Translations under genes and position numbers: made by a program
The notes under the pieces: generated by a model
The model's database searches: none
What the model saw: only the letters and a program-made list of their open reading frames with translations
What the model was told of the DNA's origin: nothing
NCBI RefSeq assembly: GCF_008824185.1
Contig: NZ_CP044423.1
Location: forward strand, 1,005,501 to 1,069,500
Length of the DNA stretch: 64,000 bases
Source of the DNA: Paracoccus pantotrophus
GTDB taxonomy: Bacteria; Pseudomonadota; Alphaproteobacteria; Rhodobacterales; Rhodobacteraceae
Reading direction: 5' to 3'
In this document: piece after piece, positions 37,959 to 46,430 of the stretch
Position numbering within the stretch: the first letter of the stretch is position 1
Layout of the letters: each line of letters begins with the position of its first letter

Positions 37959-38591
37959 ATGACAGCGGTGCAAGATCTGCGGGATGCTGCCCAGTCCCCG
38001 CTGCAAAGCGCCGCCGCGCCGGCGCTGGTTCTCGGCTCGGCCAGTCCGCGCCGGCTGGAACTGCTGGCCCAGATCGGCATCGTGCCGGACAGGATCCTGC
38101 CGGCGGAAATCGACGAAGCCCCGCAGCGCGGGGAAAACCCCCGCGACTATGTGCGGCGCATGGCGCGCGAAAAGGCCGCGGCGCTTGCCGGTCACGCCGG
38201 AGACGCCGTTCTCTGCGCCGATACCGCCGTGGTGGCCGGGCGCAGGATCCTGGGAAAACCCGCCGATGCCGCCGAAGCGCGGCGCTTTCTGCAGCTGCTC
38301 TCGGGCCGCCGGCACCGGGTGCTGACCTCGGTCGCGCTGGCCCATGGCGGCCGGCTGCGCGAGCGGCTGGTGGAAACCGTCATCCGCTTCCGCCCCCTCA
38401 CCGCCGCGCAGATCGACGCCTATCTCGCCACCGGCGAATGGCAGGGCAAGGCCGGCGCCTATGCCATCCAGGGCCATGCCTCGGCCTTTGCCATCTGGAT
38501 GCAGGGTTCCTACAGCGGCGTCGTCGGCCTGCCGCTGGCCGAAACCGCGACGCTTCTGGCTGCCATCGGAATTCAAGGAAAAGCAACATGA
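37959..38591 (+). CDS. maf: Maf-family nucleotide pyrophosphatase
   Basis: 210 residues. The typical start LVLGSASPRRLELLAQIGI is at about residues 23-41, with the active-site Asp in VLCADTAVV and the ending YAIQGHAS...IWMQGSYSGVVGLPL. Maf proteins hydrolyse non-canonical dTTP/UTP/CTP-type nucleotides and can influence septum formation. It has an extra N-terminal 20 residues, so a later start is possible. Overlaps the RNase gene by four bases. Confidence 0.92.
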   Translation: MTAVQDLRDAAQSPLQSAAAPALVLGSASPRRLELLAQIGIVPDRILPAEIDEAPQRGENPRDYVRRMAREKAAALAGHAGDAVLCADTAVVAGRRILGKPADAAEARRFLQLLSGRRHRVLTSVALAHGGRLRERLVETVIRFRPLTAAQIDAYLATGEWQGKAGAYAIQGHASAFAIWMQGSYSGVVGLPLAETATLLAAIGIQGKAT

Positions 38592-39649
38592 AGGGACGCC
38601 AGATCGTCCTGGGACGGATTTTCGGCCGCGATGCGGCGGCGCTGATGCAGGACGGCAGGCTCGAGGATCTGATCGTCGATCCGTCCGGCGTCACCCCGCT
38701 TGCCCCCGGCGCGATCTGCCGCGCCAGGGTGGACCGGCTGGTCAAAGGCCAGGGCGGCGTCTTCCTGCGCCTGCCCGAAGGCGCACGCGGCTTCCTGCGC
38801 GACCGCTCGGGCCTGCGCGAAGGCCAGTCCCTGCTGGTTCAGGTCAGCGGCTGCGCCGAGGACGGCAAGGCGGTTCCGGTCTCGGCGCGGCTGAATTTCC
38901 GCGGCCGGCACGTGATCGTGACGCCCGGAGCGCCCGGCGTGAACGTCTCGCGCCGGATTCGCGACGGCGCGCTGCGCGACGGGCTGGCCGGCCTGGGCCT
39001 GTCCGCCCTGGACGGCCGGGAAGATGCGCCCGGCATCGTCTTCCGCTCCGCCGCAGCCACGGCCGGAGACGACGAGATCGCGACCGAGCTTGGGCAGCTT
39101 CTGGAACTGGCGCAAGCCGTCGCGGCCGATTGCGAAGGGGCGCCCGAGCTGCTGCTCGACGCGCCCGAGCCTGCCGAACAGGCATGGCAGGATTGGGCCG
39201 ACCCGCCGCCCGACGCCGTCGAGGACGCGCCCGATGCCTTCGAGGCGAGCGGGGCCGAGGCGGCGGCGCTGCAATTGCTGCGCCCGCGCCTGGAACTGGG
39301 CGGCGGCGCCTGGGCCGAGATCGAGGCGCTGCGCGCGCTGGTCGCCATCGACGTCAATACCGGCGGCGACCATTCGCCGGCGGCTGGGCTCAAGGCAAAC
39401 ATCGCCCTGGCGCGCGACCTGTCGCGGCAATTGCGGCTGCGCGGTCTTGGCGGCCAGATCGTGGTGGATTTCGCGCCCATGCCCAAGCGCGACCGCGGCA
39501 CGCTGGACCAGGTGCTGCGCGCCGCCTTCCGCCCCGACCCGGCCGAGACGGTGCTGATCGGCTGGACCGCGATGGGGCTTTACGAGATCAGCCGCAAGCG
39601 CGACCGCGTGCCGCTGTCGCGCCTCGCCCGGCCGGAGGACAAGGCATGA
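38588..39649 (+). CDS. RNase E/G-family ribonuclease, short form
   Basis: 353 residues. An N-terminal S1-like region (RVDRLVKGQGGVFLRLPEGARGFLRD) precedes the RNase H/DNase I-like catalytic part with magnesium aspartates in VAIDVNTGGDHS and IVVDFAPMPKRD. It ends soon after GLYEISRKRDRVPL, before the Zn-link CPxC that tetramerises classical RNase E/G. Such short forms are common here in alphaproteobacteria, next to yacG, while a full-length RNase E is encoded elsewhere. Probably acts in RNA processing. Confidence 0.88.
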   Translation: MKGRQIVLGRIFGRDAAALMQDGRLEDLIVDPSGVTPLAPGAICRARVDRLVKGQGGVFLRLPEGARGFLRDRSGLREGQSLLVQVSGCAEDGKAVPVSARLNFRGRHVIVTPGAPGVNVSRRIRDGALRDGLAGLGLSALDGREDAPGIVFRSAAATAGDDEIATELGQLLELAQAVAADCEGAPELLLDAPEPAEQAWQDWADPPPDAVEDAPDAFEASGAEAAALQLLRPRLELGGGAWAEIEALRALVAIDVNTGGDHSPAAGLKANIALARDLSRQLRLRGLGGQIVVDFAPMPKRDRGTLDQVLRAAFRPDPAETVLIGWTAMGLYEISRKRDRVPLSRLARPEDKA

Positions 39650-39795
39650 AATGCCCGATCTGCGGCAAGCCCGCCGCCGAGCGGTATCGCCCCTTCTGCT
39701 CGCGCCGCTGCGCGGATGTGGACCTGGCGCATTGGCTGCGCGGCGACTACCGCATTCCCGCCGAACCGGTTCCAGATAATGACGGGGAAGCGTGA
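39646..39795 (+). CDS. yacG: DNA gyrase inhibitor / zinc protein YacG
   Basis: 49 residues. Zinc ligands C-P-I-C and, 16 residues on, C-S-R-R-C are visible, followed by DLAHWLRGDYRIP. In E. coli YacG binds GyrB and blocks DNA binding by gyrase. It overlaps the RNase gene by four bases and is the last gene of the infA-maf-rng-yacG string. Confidence 0.93.
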   Translation: MKCPICGKPAAERYRPFCSRRCADVDLAHWLRGDYRIPAEPVPDNDGEA

Positions 39796-39813
39796 AAAAG
39801 TTGTTTTTGGCTC

Positions 39814-39842
39814 TGGACAGCGGAGCGGCCCTGCCATAACAA
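39814..39842 (+). promoter_or_regulatory. possible sigma-70 promoter for tRNA-Phe
   Basis: TGGACA, a 17-base spacer and TAACAA lie 28 bases before the tRNA 5' end, between yacG and the tRNA. Confidence 0.45.
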
Positions 39843-39870
39843 CGCGCCTGTCCGAAGCAAGACGCTCGGC

Positions 39871-39946
39871 GCCCGGATAGCTCAGTTGGTAGAGCAGCGG
39901 ATTGAAAATCCGCGTGTCGGTGGTTCGAATCCGCCTCCGGGCACCA
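39871..39946 (+). tRNA. tRNA-Phe (GAA)
   Basis: 76 nt with encoded CCA. The acceptor GCCCGGA pairs with TCCGGGC, the D-arm is GCTCAGTTGGTAGAGC, the anticodon loop is ATTGAAAATC (anticodon GAA) and the T-arm is GGTTCGAATCC. It stands downstream of yacG, a common alphaproteobacterial arrangement. Confidence 0.97.
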
Positions 39947-40154
39947 TTCAACCCAATGAAAAGAGTTGTTTTTTCCGGCCGGATTCCTGGAGCATCTTTG
40001 GCATCTCGCCTTCGTGGCACAGCGACGGCACGAACGCCTGCAGCGTGACACGAATTTTTGCACGGCGTGACAGCAAGATTTGCAGCAGACGGGTTTTGCT
40101 GAACATCCCCATTCAAGGCCATATTCAGGGCGGCGCTTTCGGCCCGGCGGTGCG

Positions 40155-40373
40155 TCAACCCTCCTTCCCCCTCTCTCCCCGAAACTCGGTCACCAGCCCC
40201 CCATCAAGACGGTGACTGACCGACTTCGGATGCCATGTGCCTTTCAGTTCCGGCGCCGACCCTTCCAACTGGACCCTGGCGCCGCCCGGCAACGCTCGAA
40301 CCCGGACATGGCGCAGGTGATTTTCATGGCCGCGCAGCCCGCACCTCGCAAGGCTGCTTCGGCGACGCGACAT
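40155..40373 (-). CDS. hypothetical protein, doubtful
   Basis: 72 residues ending GTWHPKSVSHRLDGGLVTEF and a charged tail. No family recognised. It could be a C-terminal fragment of the same decayed gene as the frame just upstream on this strand. Confidence 0.25.
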   Translation of the reverse strand: MSRRRSSLARCGLRGHENHLRHVRVRALPGGARVQLEGSAPELKGTWHPKSVSHRLDGGLVTEFRGERGKEG

Positions 40374-40401
40374 TCTGTCCGCAGAAACCGCGCATCAGGC
40401 A

Positions 40402-40704
40402 TCAAACGGATAACGTTGAAAAAAGGCCGCGCCAACGGTGCTGGCCTTCCGAATCCTGCCGTTTCATGTAATGGATGCGGCCGCGGACCAGGCGTTTCAT
40501 GCCGGTCTCGCAATAGTGCCGGATGGTCCAGCCCAGGCCGTTGAAGGCGACGATGCGGCGCCATTCCGCGTCCTCGACCTGATAGCCCTTCTCGTCGCGC
40601 ACCGCCCGGCCTTCCGAACAGTGCAGGCGTGCGGTGACCGGCCCGAAGCGGGTGGTGTCGGTTCCGGCGCGGGTGTTACCGGCGAGGATGGCCATGTTCT
40701 GCAT
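40402..40704 (-). CDS. hypothetical protein, doubtful
   Basis: 100 residues. The middle part (RDEKGYQVEDAEWRRIVAFN, LGWTIRHYCETGMKRLVRGR) has a natural-looking composition, while the flanks do not. There is no recognisable family and no clear ribosome site. It may be a fragment of a decayed gene. Confidence 0.3.
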   Translation of the reverse strand: MQNMAILAGNTRAGTDTTRFGPVTARLHCSEGRAVRDEKGYQVEDAEWRRIVAFNGLGWTIRHYCETGMKRLVRGRIHYMKRQDSEGQHRWRGLFSTLSV

Positions 40705-41396
40705 TGCAGGTCTTCATGGCTCGCAGGAGGAACCATTCCCCCGACGAGATCCGGCCGGGTCCATCGGGAGGCGCCTGCAACCGGCGCCCTCCGGGCGGCA
40801 GCTTGCCCGCAAGGCCCGGAGTGGGGCGGACAGCCGCACGCCCCGCGCGGCAATACGGTCCGGAGCCTTGGGGTTGCTGGTGAAAGCCGAACGGCGTTAG
40901 GGGATCGGGCAGGCAGAGGGATTGGGGCGTCCGGCCGAAGGGGTCGACGAGCGAGACAAGGGCACATCGACCCGCCGATGACGCTGCTGGCCGGGCCAAA
41001 CGCCAGCATGGCCAGCAGAAAGCCGGCATATCGCATGGCAAAGCCGGGCCTTTGCGACCGCCGGCCTCTGACCGCACCAAAGAGCGGGATGACATGAGCC
41101 CCAGGCCAGGCTGGACGGGCGGAAACGCCGGACAGGGCAGCCGCAGGTGTCCGCCGGAATCCCCGTTCCGGCGGAGTCCACCAGACGGATCGTTGCGGCG
41201 TCGCAACCATACGGGCCTTGGAATCCGGCGCCGGAAACACGCTCTCGCAAGCGCAGCAGGCTCGTCAAAATCGACCCGGCCTCGGGCAGGTCGAGTTTCA
41301 GGCCGGCAACGATCGCGACCTCCAAGCCCTTGACGCCGGCCGCGCAGCCCTACCGAGAGAAACGGCAGCGGGGGTCGGATCGGATCCGGCCACCCG

Positions 41397-42323
41397 TCAG
41401 ACCGCAGGCGCATCCCAGCTTTCCCGCGCCACCGCAGCGGCGAGTTCGCGGCGAAACCGGCCGACGGCGTATTCCGCAAAGCTGGAGAGCTGGCGATCCT
41501 TTTTCGTCACCACCCAGGCGGTAATACCGCCGGGCTCGGCCAATGGCCGGCGCACCACGCCGGGCATATAGACCTCGGCCACCGAAAATTCGTCGATCAC
41601 CGCCACCCCCAGCCCGTGGCGCACCAGGCTGACCACCGTCTGCGCGAAGCGGCCGCGCATGGAATAGCGCGGCTCGATCCCCGCCTCTCGGAAGGGCTGG
41701 GCCAGGATCTCGCCATAGGGATCGGCCGGATCGACGCCGACAAAGGGCTCGCGCGCCAGGTCGTGGACCGAGATCGCCCGCTGCTCGGCCAGCCGGTGCC
41801 CCTCGGGGACGATGGCGACCAGCCGGCCATGCGCCAGCGGCGCGCTCGACAGCGCCGAATTGTCGATGGCCGAGCTCATCAGCACGAATTCGCCGCGCTC
41901 CAGCAGCAGATAGTCCGAGGTTTCCTCGATCTTCAGGATGTTCAGGTCGATGAACAGGTCGGGAAAGCGCGTGCGGATGCCGCGGATCGCCCGCGCCGCG
42001 ATGAATTGCGCGATCGAGGGGGCCGAGGCGAAGGACAGCCGCACATCCTCGCCCTTGCGCAATGATGCGACGGCGGCGTTCAGATTCTCCATCTGGCGAT
42101 GGACCTGATGCACCATCTCGAAGATCGCCGCCGCCTCGGTCGAGGGCACGAACAGCCCCGCCTTGCGCTCGAACAGGCGGATGTCCAGCGATTCCTCGGT
42201 ATGCTTGACCAGCCGGGAAATGCCGGGGGCCGAGACGTTCAACAGTTTCGCGGCGCCCTGGATGGTGCCGGCCATCATCACGGCGCGGATCACCTCGACC
42301 TGGCGGAGAGTCAGTTCCTTCAT
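41397..42323 (-). CDS. LysR-family regulator at the end of the catabolic operon
   Basis: 308 residues. The HTH is at about 1-60 (LTLRQVEVIRAVMMAGTIQGAAKLLNVSAPGISRLVKHTEE), then a substrate-binding-like domain (LSFASAPSIAQFIAARAIRG, GLGVAVIDEFSV). The N-terminus, starting at the HTH, resembles the group that regulates amino-acid or opine catabolism. It is the last of six same-strand genes (47521 to 41397). Its effector is unknown. Confidence 0.88.
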   Translation of the reverse strand: MKELTLRQVEVIRAVMMAGTIQGAAKLLNVSAPGISRLVKHTEESLDIRLFERKAGLFVPSTEAAAIFEMVHQVHRQMENLNAAVASLRKGEDVRLSFASAPSIAQFIAARAIRGIRTRFPDLFIDLNILKIEETSDYLLLERGEFVLMSSAIDNSALSSAPLAHGRLVAIVPEGHRLAEQRAISVHDLAREPFVGVDPADPYGEILAQPFREAGIEPRYSMRGRFAQTVVSLVRHGLGVAVIDEFSVAEVYMPGVVRRPLAEPGGITAWVVTKKDRQLSSFAEYAVGRFRRELAAAVARESWDAPAV

Positions 42324-42384
42324 GCGCCGATCCTAGCCGGGAACGCTGCGGATTTCTCGCGGAAATTCGCCGCGCCGATGCGGT

Positions 42385-43206
42385 TCAGGCCCGGCCCGCC
42401 GCACGCAGGATCGCCATGGTCGCGGCATGGGCCATGGCGGCGCGGCCAAGCGCATCGACCTTGGCGGCCAGGGCGCGATGCGGCACCTCGACGCTGACGG
42501 TGACGCCCTCGGGGATCGCCCGCGCCAGGCCGATCAGGTCGATGCCGCCCTGCCCCGGAAACAGCCGCTCGCCCCGCGCCACCCGGATCAGACCCTCGTC
42601 GCCGGGATCATAGGGCACGGCGCCGTCGCAGAACTGCACATAGTTCACCCGATGGCGCGGCAGCGCCGCGATCTGCGCCAGCGTGGTGGCCGAGCGGTCG
42701 TAATGCAGCGCATCGACCAGCACGCCGCCGTTCGGCCGGCCGGCATCCTCGACGATGCGCAGCGCCGCGGCCAGGTCGGGCACGGCGGTCCAGGGCATGA
42801 ATTCCAGGTCCGCCGTCAGCCCGTGCGGTGCGGCCAGCGCGCAGAAGCGCGCGAAACTGTCGGTCAGCCGGCCAAGGTCCGCATCGTCGCCGGCGACGAG
42901 GACATGTTTCGCCCCCAGCGCCTCGCAACGGGCACAGAAGCGGGCGAAAACATCCCAGTCGTTTTCCGGCTTCAGACGGACGATCTCGACATCGCCGACC
43001 CGGATGCCGGTATCGTGCAGCGCCGCGCGCACCTCGGCCAGCAGCCGGTCGTCGGTCAGCAGCGGATAATCAGGCTCGGCCCCCGGCGCGGCGGGCAGGA
43101 TGCGCAGCCCGACCATCTGGTATCCGGTGGCGGCGGCGATGCGGACGGCCTCGACCGGGCCGGCTTCGAATGTGGTCAGGAAGGCCAGCGATAGCGGATG
43201 CGTCAT
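42385..43206 (-). CDS. sugar phosphate isomerase/epimerase-like TIM-barrel protein
   Basis: 273 residues, xylose-isomerase-like (AP endonuclease 2) fold. Metal-ligand-like positions are Glu in TADLEFMPWT, Asp/His in GVLVDALHYDRS and Glu near VSVEVPHRAL. The N-terminus LAFLTTFEAGPVEAVRIAAATGYQMVGLR is typical. Relatives include IolE/IolI, hydroxypyruvate isomerase and dehydroshikimate dehydratases; which reaction it performs is unknown. The ATG at 43206 has GAGG upstream; a GTG one codon earlier is possible. It follows the NIPSNAP gene by 7 bases. Confidence 0.75.
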   Translation of the reverse strand: MTHPLSLAFLTTFEAGPVEAVRIAAATGYQMVGLRILPAAPGAEPDYPLLTDDRLLAEVRAALHDTGIRVGDVEIVRLKPENDWDVFARFCARCEALGAKHVLVAGDDADLGRLTDSFARFCALAAPHGLTADLEFMPWTAVPDLAAALRIVEDAGRPNGGVLVDALHYDRSATTLAQIAALPRHRVNYVQFCDGAVPYDPGDEGLIRVARGERLFPGQGGIDLIGLARAIPEGVTVSVEVPHRALAAKVDALGRAAMAHAATMAILRAAGRA

Positions 43207-43213
43207 CACAGCC

Positions 43214-43825
43214 TCACTTGAGCGGAGAGAAGCCGAGCGGCAGCGCGATCTGGCTGGTCATGTCGGGCGACAACCAGTCCGGCCCGCCCTTGGGCGGCCA
43301 TTTGCCGTCCGCGACCGATTTCGCCCGCGCCTCGCTGCGCGCGGCCAGGCTTTCATAGGGCCAGATCTGGGTCAGGCGCGGTTCGCCGTCCAGCCCGTAC
43401 ATGGCGACGGTCAGCTTCGAATAGGCCTCGCGCTCCGGCACCGCCGCGCGCCATTTCTCCATGGTGGGCAGGATGCCGTTCACCCTGGTCCTGTAGGTGC
43501 GGAACTCGTAGACCGGGCCGAAGCTGCCGGGCTGGACCGGCGGCAGGAAATCCAGCGCGCGATAGCTTTCCATCGACAGCCGCACCAGCTCATCGGCGCA
43601 GCCGAAGGGGTTGTCCGAGCGCAGGGCGCGCTCGCGTTCCTCATGAAGCTGCGCGAGGCTCTCGAAGGCGCGCAGCACAAAGACCCGGTTCAGCGTGCCG
43701 ATATCGGTGCCCCAGGCGCCGCACAGCCGGCCCTGCCCCTGCGCCACCCAGGCCTCGATGCCCGGCGCGGCCTTGCCGGCGCCGAAGATCACCGTGTCGA
43801 GGGTGGCGAGTTCGTAATAGCTCAT
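43214..43825 (-). CDS. NIPSNAP-family protein
   Basis: 203 residues with two ferredoxin-like (dimeric alpha-beta barrel) repeats: an N-terminal YYELATLDTVIFGAGKAAPG half and a C-terminal half with YEFRTYRTRVNGILPTMEKW and LTQIWPYESLAARSEARAKS, the NIPSNAP signature. Bacterial members often sit in catabolic operons, but a reaction is rarely known. GGAGGAAACGTC precedes the ATG. Overlaps the FAD dehydrogenase gene by four bases, so they are translationally coupled. Confidence 0.82.
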   Translation of the reverse strand: MSYYELATLDTVIFGAGKAAPGIEAWVAQGQGRLCGAWGTDIGTLNRVFVLRAFESLAQLHEERERALRSDNPFGCADELVRLSMESYRALDFLPPVQPGSFGPVYEFRTYRTRVNGILPTMEKWRAAVPEREAYSKLTVAMYGLDGEPRLTQIWPYESLAARSEARAKSVADGKWPPKGGPDWLSPDMTSQIALPLGFSPLK

Positions 43826-45555
43826 GACGTTTCCTCCTGTGAAAGCCCGGTCACGGGCAGGCCGGCCAGAACGCGGCCGGCGATATAGCCGAATGTCATG
43901 CCGGGCCCCAGCGTGATGCCGCCCGACGGGTAATGCCCGCCCATGACCGAGGCCATGTCGTTGCCCACGGCGTAAAGGCCGGGGATCGGCAGGCCGTCCC
44001 GGTCCAGCACCCGCGCCGCCGCATCGGTCCTGGCCCCGGCAAAGGTGCCGAGCGAGCCGGGCACGATCCTGACCGCGTAGAACGGCCCCCGCAGCAGCGG
44101 CCCCAGCGAAGGGTTCGGCCCATGCTCCGCATCGCCCTGCACGCGGTTGTAGAGGCTTTCGCCGCGCTGGAAGTCGGGATCCTCGCCGCGTTCGGCATGG
44201 GCATTGAAGCGGGCCACGGTCTCGGCCAGCGCCACGCCGGGAATGGCGCAGGCGCGGGCCAATTCCTCCAGCGTGCGGCCGCGCTTCAGATAGCCGCTGC
44301 GGATCGCCGGCCCCAGCGGGAATGGGAAGGGCTTGGACCAGCCCAGCCCCCAGCGGCGCTGCGCCTTGTGGTCGGCGATCAGCCAGCAATGCGGCGGCTC
44401 GCCCGGCGGCGTGGCGGCGATCAGCGCCCGCATGAAATCGTGATAGCTGTCGGCCTCGCTGACGAAGCGCCGGCCCTGCGGGGTCACGGCGATGATGCCG
44501 GGCTTGGCGCGTTCGACCAGATGCGGGAAATGCGCGGGCGGTCCGTCCCGGCGCGGCACCAGCGACACCGGCGCCAGCGCGACGTTCGAGGCCAGCTCGC
44601 CATCGACGGCAGCCCCCGCGCCCTCGGCCAGCCGCAGCCCGTCGCCGGTATTGGCCCGTGGCGCGGCCGAGAAATGCCCCGCCCCGCCGCCCGCCTGCGG
44701 CGCCAGCGCGTCGAGCCGCGCCGGATCATGCGGGAAGCCGCCGGTGGCCAGCACCACGCCGCGCCGCGCCTCGACCAGCAATGCGCCCCGCGGCGTCGAA
44801 AGCCGCGCACCCGCGACACGGCCGTCCTGCCGCTGCAGCGCCAGGACCGGCGCGCTGTCGAGCAGCGTGACCCCCTTGTCCAGCGCCGAACGCAGCAGCC
44901 GCGCCACCAGCGCATTGCCGTTGACCAGCTGCATGCCGCGCCGGTGCAGCGCCAGGTCGCGCAGATGCCGGGCGATCCGCCCCGTCGCGTAGAGCGCCGA
45001 GCGCGGGCTGCGGCTGGCGCGGAAGAAATGCCGCATGTCGGCGCCGCTGGCGATGCCCATGCCCCAAAGGCTCGCCACGTCCAGCGGCGGGCGCAGCTTG
45101 CCGATCCAGTCGCCCAGCTCGCGCCCGTCATAGGGCATGGCCGTGACCGAACGCCCGCCTTTCGCGGCGCCCGGAGTCTCGTGGAAATCCGGGACCGCAT
45201 TGCCGTCGATCCAGCGCATCGCGGTATGGTCCTGAAAGAAGGCCACCATCTCGGGGCCGTTTTCCAGGAACACCTCCAGCCGCGGGTCGCTAGCGCGATT
45301 GCCCAGTTCGCTGCGCAGGTATTCACGGGGCGCTTCCGGCGGCTCGTCGATGCCGGCGGCGCGGGCCAAGGGATTGCGCGGGATCCACAACCAGCCCCCG
45401 GACCAGGCCGAGGTGCCGCCGAAAACCGGCGCCTTCTCGGCCAGCACCACGCGCAGGCCGAAATGCGCCGCCGTGACTGCAGCCGCCAGGCCCGAGGCCC
45501 CCGAGCCAATGACCAGCACATCGCAGGCCAGCCTGCGTTCGGATGAAGCTTCCAT
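43822..45555 (-). CDS. KstD-like FAD-dependent dehydrogenase, copy 1
   Basis: 577 residues, FAD_binding_2 family. The dinucleotide motif VIGSGASGLAAAV is at residues 15-27, then GGTSAWSGGWLWIPRN, FVSEADSYHDFM and the C-terminal LYAVGNDMASVMGGHYPSGGI. This is the pattern of 3-ketosteroid delta1-dehydrogenase and of 4-oxocyclohexanecarboxylate dehydrogenases, which introduce a double bond next to a ring ketone. No signal peptide. AGGAGAG precedes the start. It is third in the operon, 38 bases after the IclR gene. The substrate is probably a cyclic ketone acid (inference from neighbours). Confidence 0.85.
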   Translation of the reverse strand: MEASSERRLACDVLVIGSGASGLAAAVTAAHFGLRVVLAEKAPVFGGTSAWSGGWLWIPRNPLARAAGIDEPPEAPREYLRSELGNRASDPRLEVFLENGPEMVAFFQDHTAMRWIDGNAVPDFHETPGAAKGGRSVTAMPYDGRELGDWIGKLRPPLDVASLWGMGIASGADMRHFFRASRSPRSALYATGRIARHLRDLALHRRGMQLVNGNALVARLLRSALDKGVTLLDSAPVLALQRQDGRVAGARLSTPRGALLVEARRGVVLATGGFPHDPARLDALAPQAGGGAGHFSAAPRANTGDGLRLAEGAGAAVDGELASNVALAPVSLVPRRDGPPAHFPHLVERAKPGIIAVTPQGRRFVSEADSYHDFMRALIAATPPGEPPHCWLIADHKAQRRWGLGWSKPFPFPLGPAIRSGYLKRGRTLEELARACAIPGVALAETVARFNAHAERGEDPDFQRGESLYNRVQGDAEHGPNPSLGPLLRGPFYAVRIVPGSLGTFAGARTDAAARVLDRDGLPIPGLYAVGNDMASVMGGHYPSGGITLGPGMTFGYIAGRVLAGLPVTGLSQEETS

Positions 45556-45593
45556 TCTCTCCTGCCCGTCAGGGGCGCGAGCCGGGAAAAAGC

Positions 45594-46430
45594 CTATGCG
45601 CTTTTCCGCCCGTCCTCGGCATCGGCGTCGATCGCCCTGACATTTGCCTGAAAATACTTGGTTCCCGCGGCGGCGGCGCCCAGTTCCCCGGCCGCGGCCT
45701 GAAGGCGCGGCGCCAGTTCCGCCATCCGCTCGGGCGTCATGCGCACCGCCGGACCGGCGATGGACAGGCAGCCCAGCACCGGCCCGTCGCCGTGATAGCG
45801 CACCGGCACCGCCATGGCCGCCATGCCGGCGATATAGCTGTCCACCGCCGTGGCATAGCCGCGCGCCCGCGCCTCGGCCAGCTGCTGCAGCAGCAGGGTG
45901 ATGCTGGTCGGCGCGTTCGGCCCCATGCCCTCGGCCTGGCGCAGCAGGCCCTGCGCGCCGACGCACGCCAGCGCCTCGTCGTCGCTCATGCTGGCGAGCC
46001 AGGCCTTGCCTCCGGCCGAACTGGCAAGGTGCACGACCACGCCCTGCTCCTGCCCCGGATCGTAGCGCAAGCCGCGCGTCGCGCCCTGTGCCACCGCCAC
46101 CCAGATCAGCCGCTCGCCGTCGATCACCGACAGCCGGATCAGCTCGCCGCTGTCGGCGGCCAGCTGGTCCAGCACCGGCTGGGCGACATCGGTGATGCCG
46201 GCGCGCCCCATGAAGCCCAGGCCCAGGGCCGGCAGCTTGATGGTCAGCGCGTAGTCGCCGCCCGCCTGCAGCTGCCGGACATAGCCCAGCCGCGCCAGTT
46301 CCTGCAGGGTACGGTGCACGCCGCTGGCCGGCTGTTCGGTCACCGCCGCGATGGTGGTGACCGGCAGGCCCATCGGGTGATCGACCAGAAGTTCGACGAT
46401 GGCGAGGGCTTTTTCCAGAACGCTGCTCAT
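45594..46430 (-). CDS. IclR-family regulator of the catabolic cluster
   Basis: 278 residues. The HTH is at about 1-60 (LEKALAIVELLVDHPMGLPVTTIAAVTEQPASGVHRTL), then the effector domain (GELIRLSVIDGERLIWVAVAQ, GKAWLASMSDDEALA). It overlaps the Gfo/Idh/MocA gene by four bases. AT-rich IclR-like sites upstream of this operon (47587) and of the epimerase/FAD dehydrogenase pair (61369) are its most likely targets. The inducer is presumably a hydroaromatic acid or related intermediate. Confidence 0.88.
   Translation of the reverse strand: MSSVLEKALAIVELLVDHPMGLPVTTIAAVTEQPASGVHRTLQELARLGYVRQLQAGGDYALTIKLPALGLGFMGRAGITDVAQPVLDQLAADSGELIRLSVIDGERLIWVAVAQGATRGLRYDPGQEQGVVVHLASSAGGKAWLASMSDDEALACVGAQGLLRQAEGMGPNAPTSITLLLQQLAEARARGYATAVDSYIAGMAAMAVPVRYHGDGPVLGCLSIAGPAVRMTPERMAELAPRLQAAAGELGAAAAGTKYFQANVRAIDADAEDGRKSA

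Larger units (their letters stand above)
39947..41396. other. 1.45 kb without a convincing gene
   Basis: Codon pattern and local GC are irregular and no long frame has a protein-like composition. Three minus-strand pieces in different frames look slightly coding: a signal-peptide-like start at 41036 (MRYAGFLLAMLAFGPASSVIG), 40402-40704 and 40155-40373. They may be the broken remains of one or two genes. A T-rich stretch (TTGTTTTTT) at 39966-39974 follows tRNA-Phe but lacks a good hairpin. Confidence 0.5.

Noticed and set aside
39886..40215. Plus-strand open frame over tRNA-Phe
   Set aside because: It starts inside the tRNA and has no protein-like composition.
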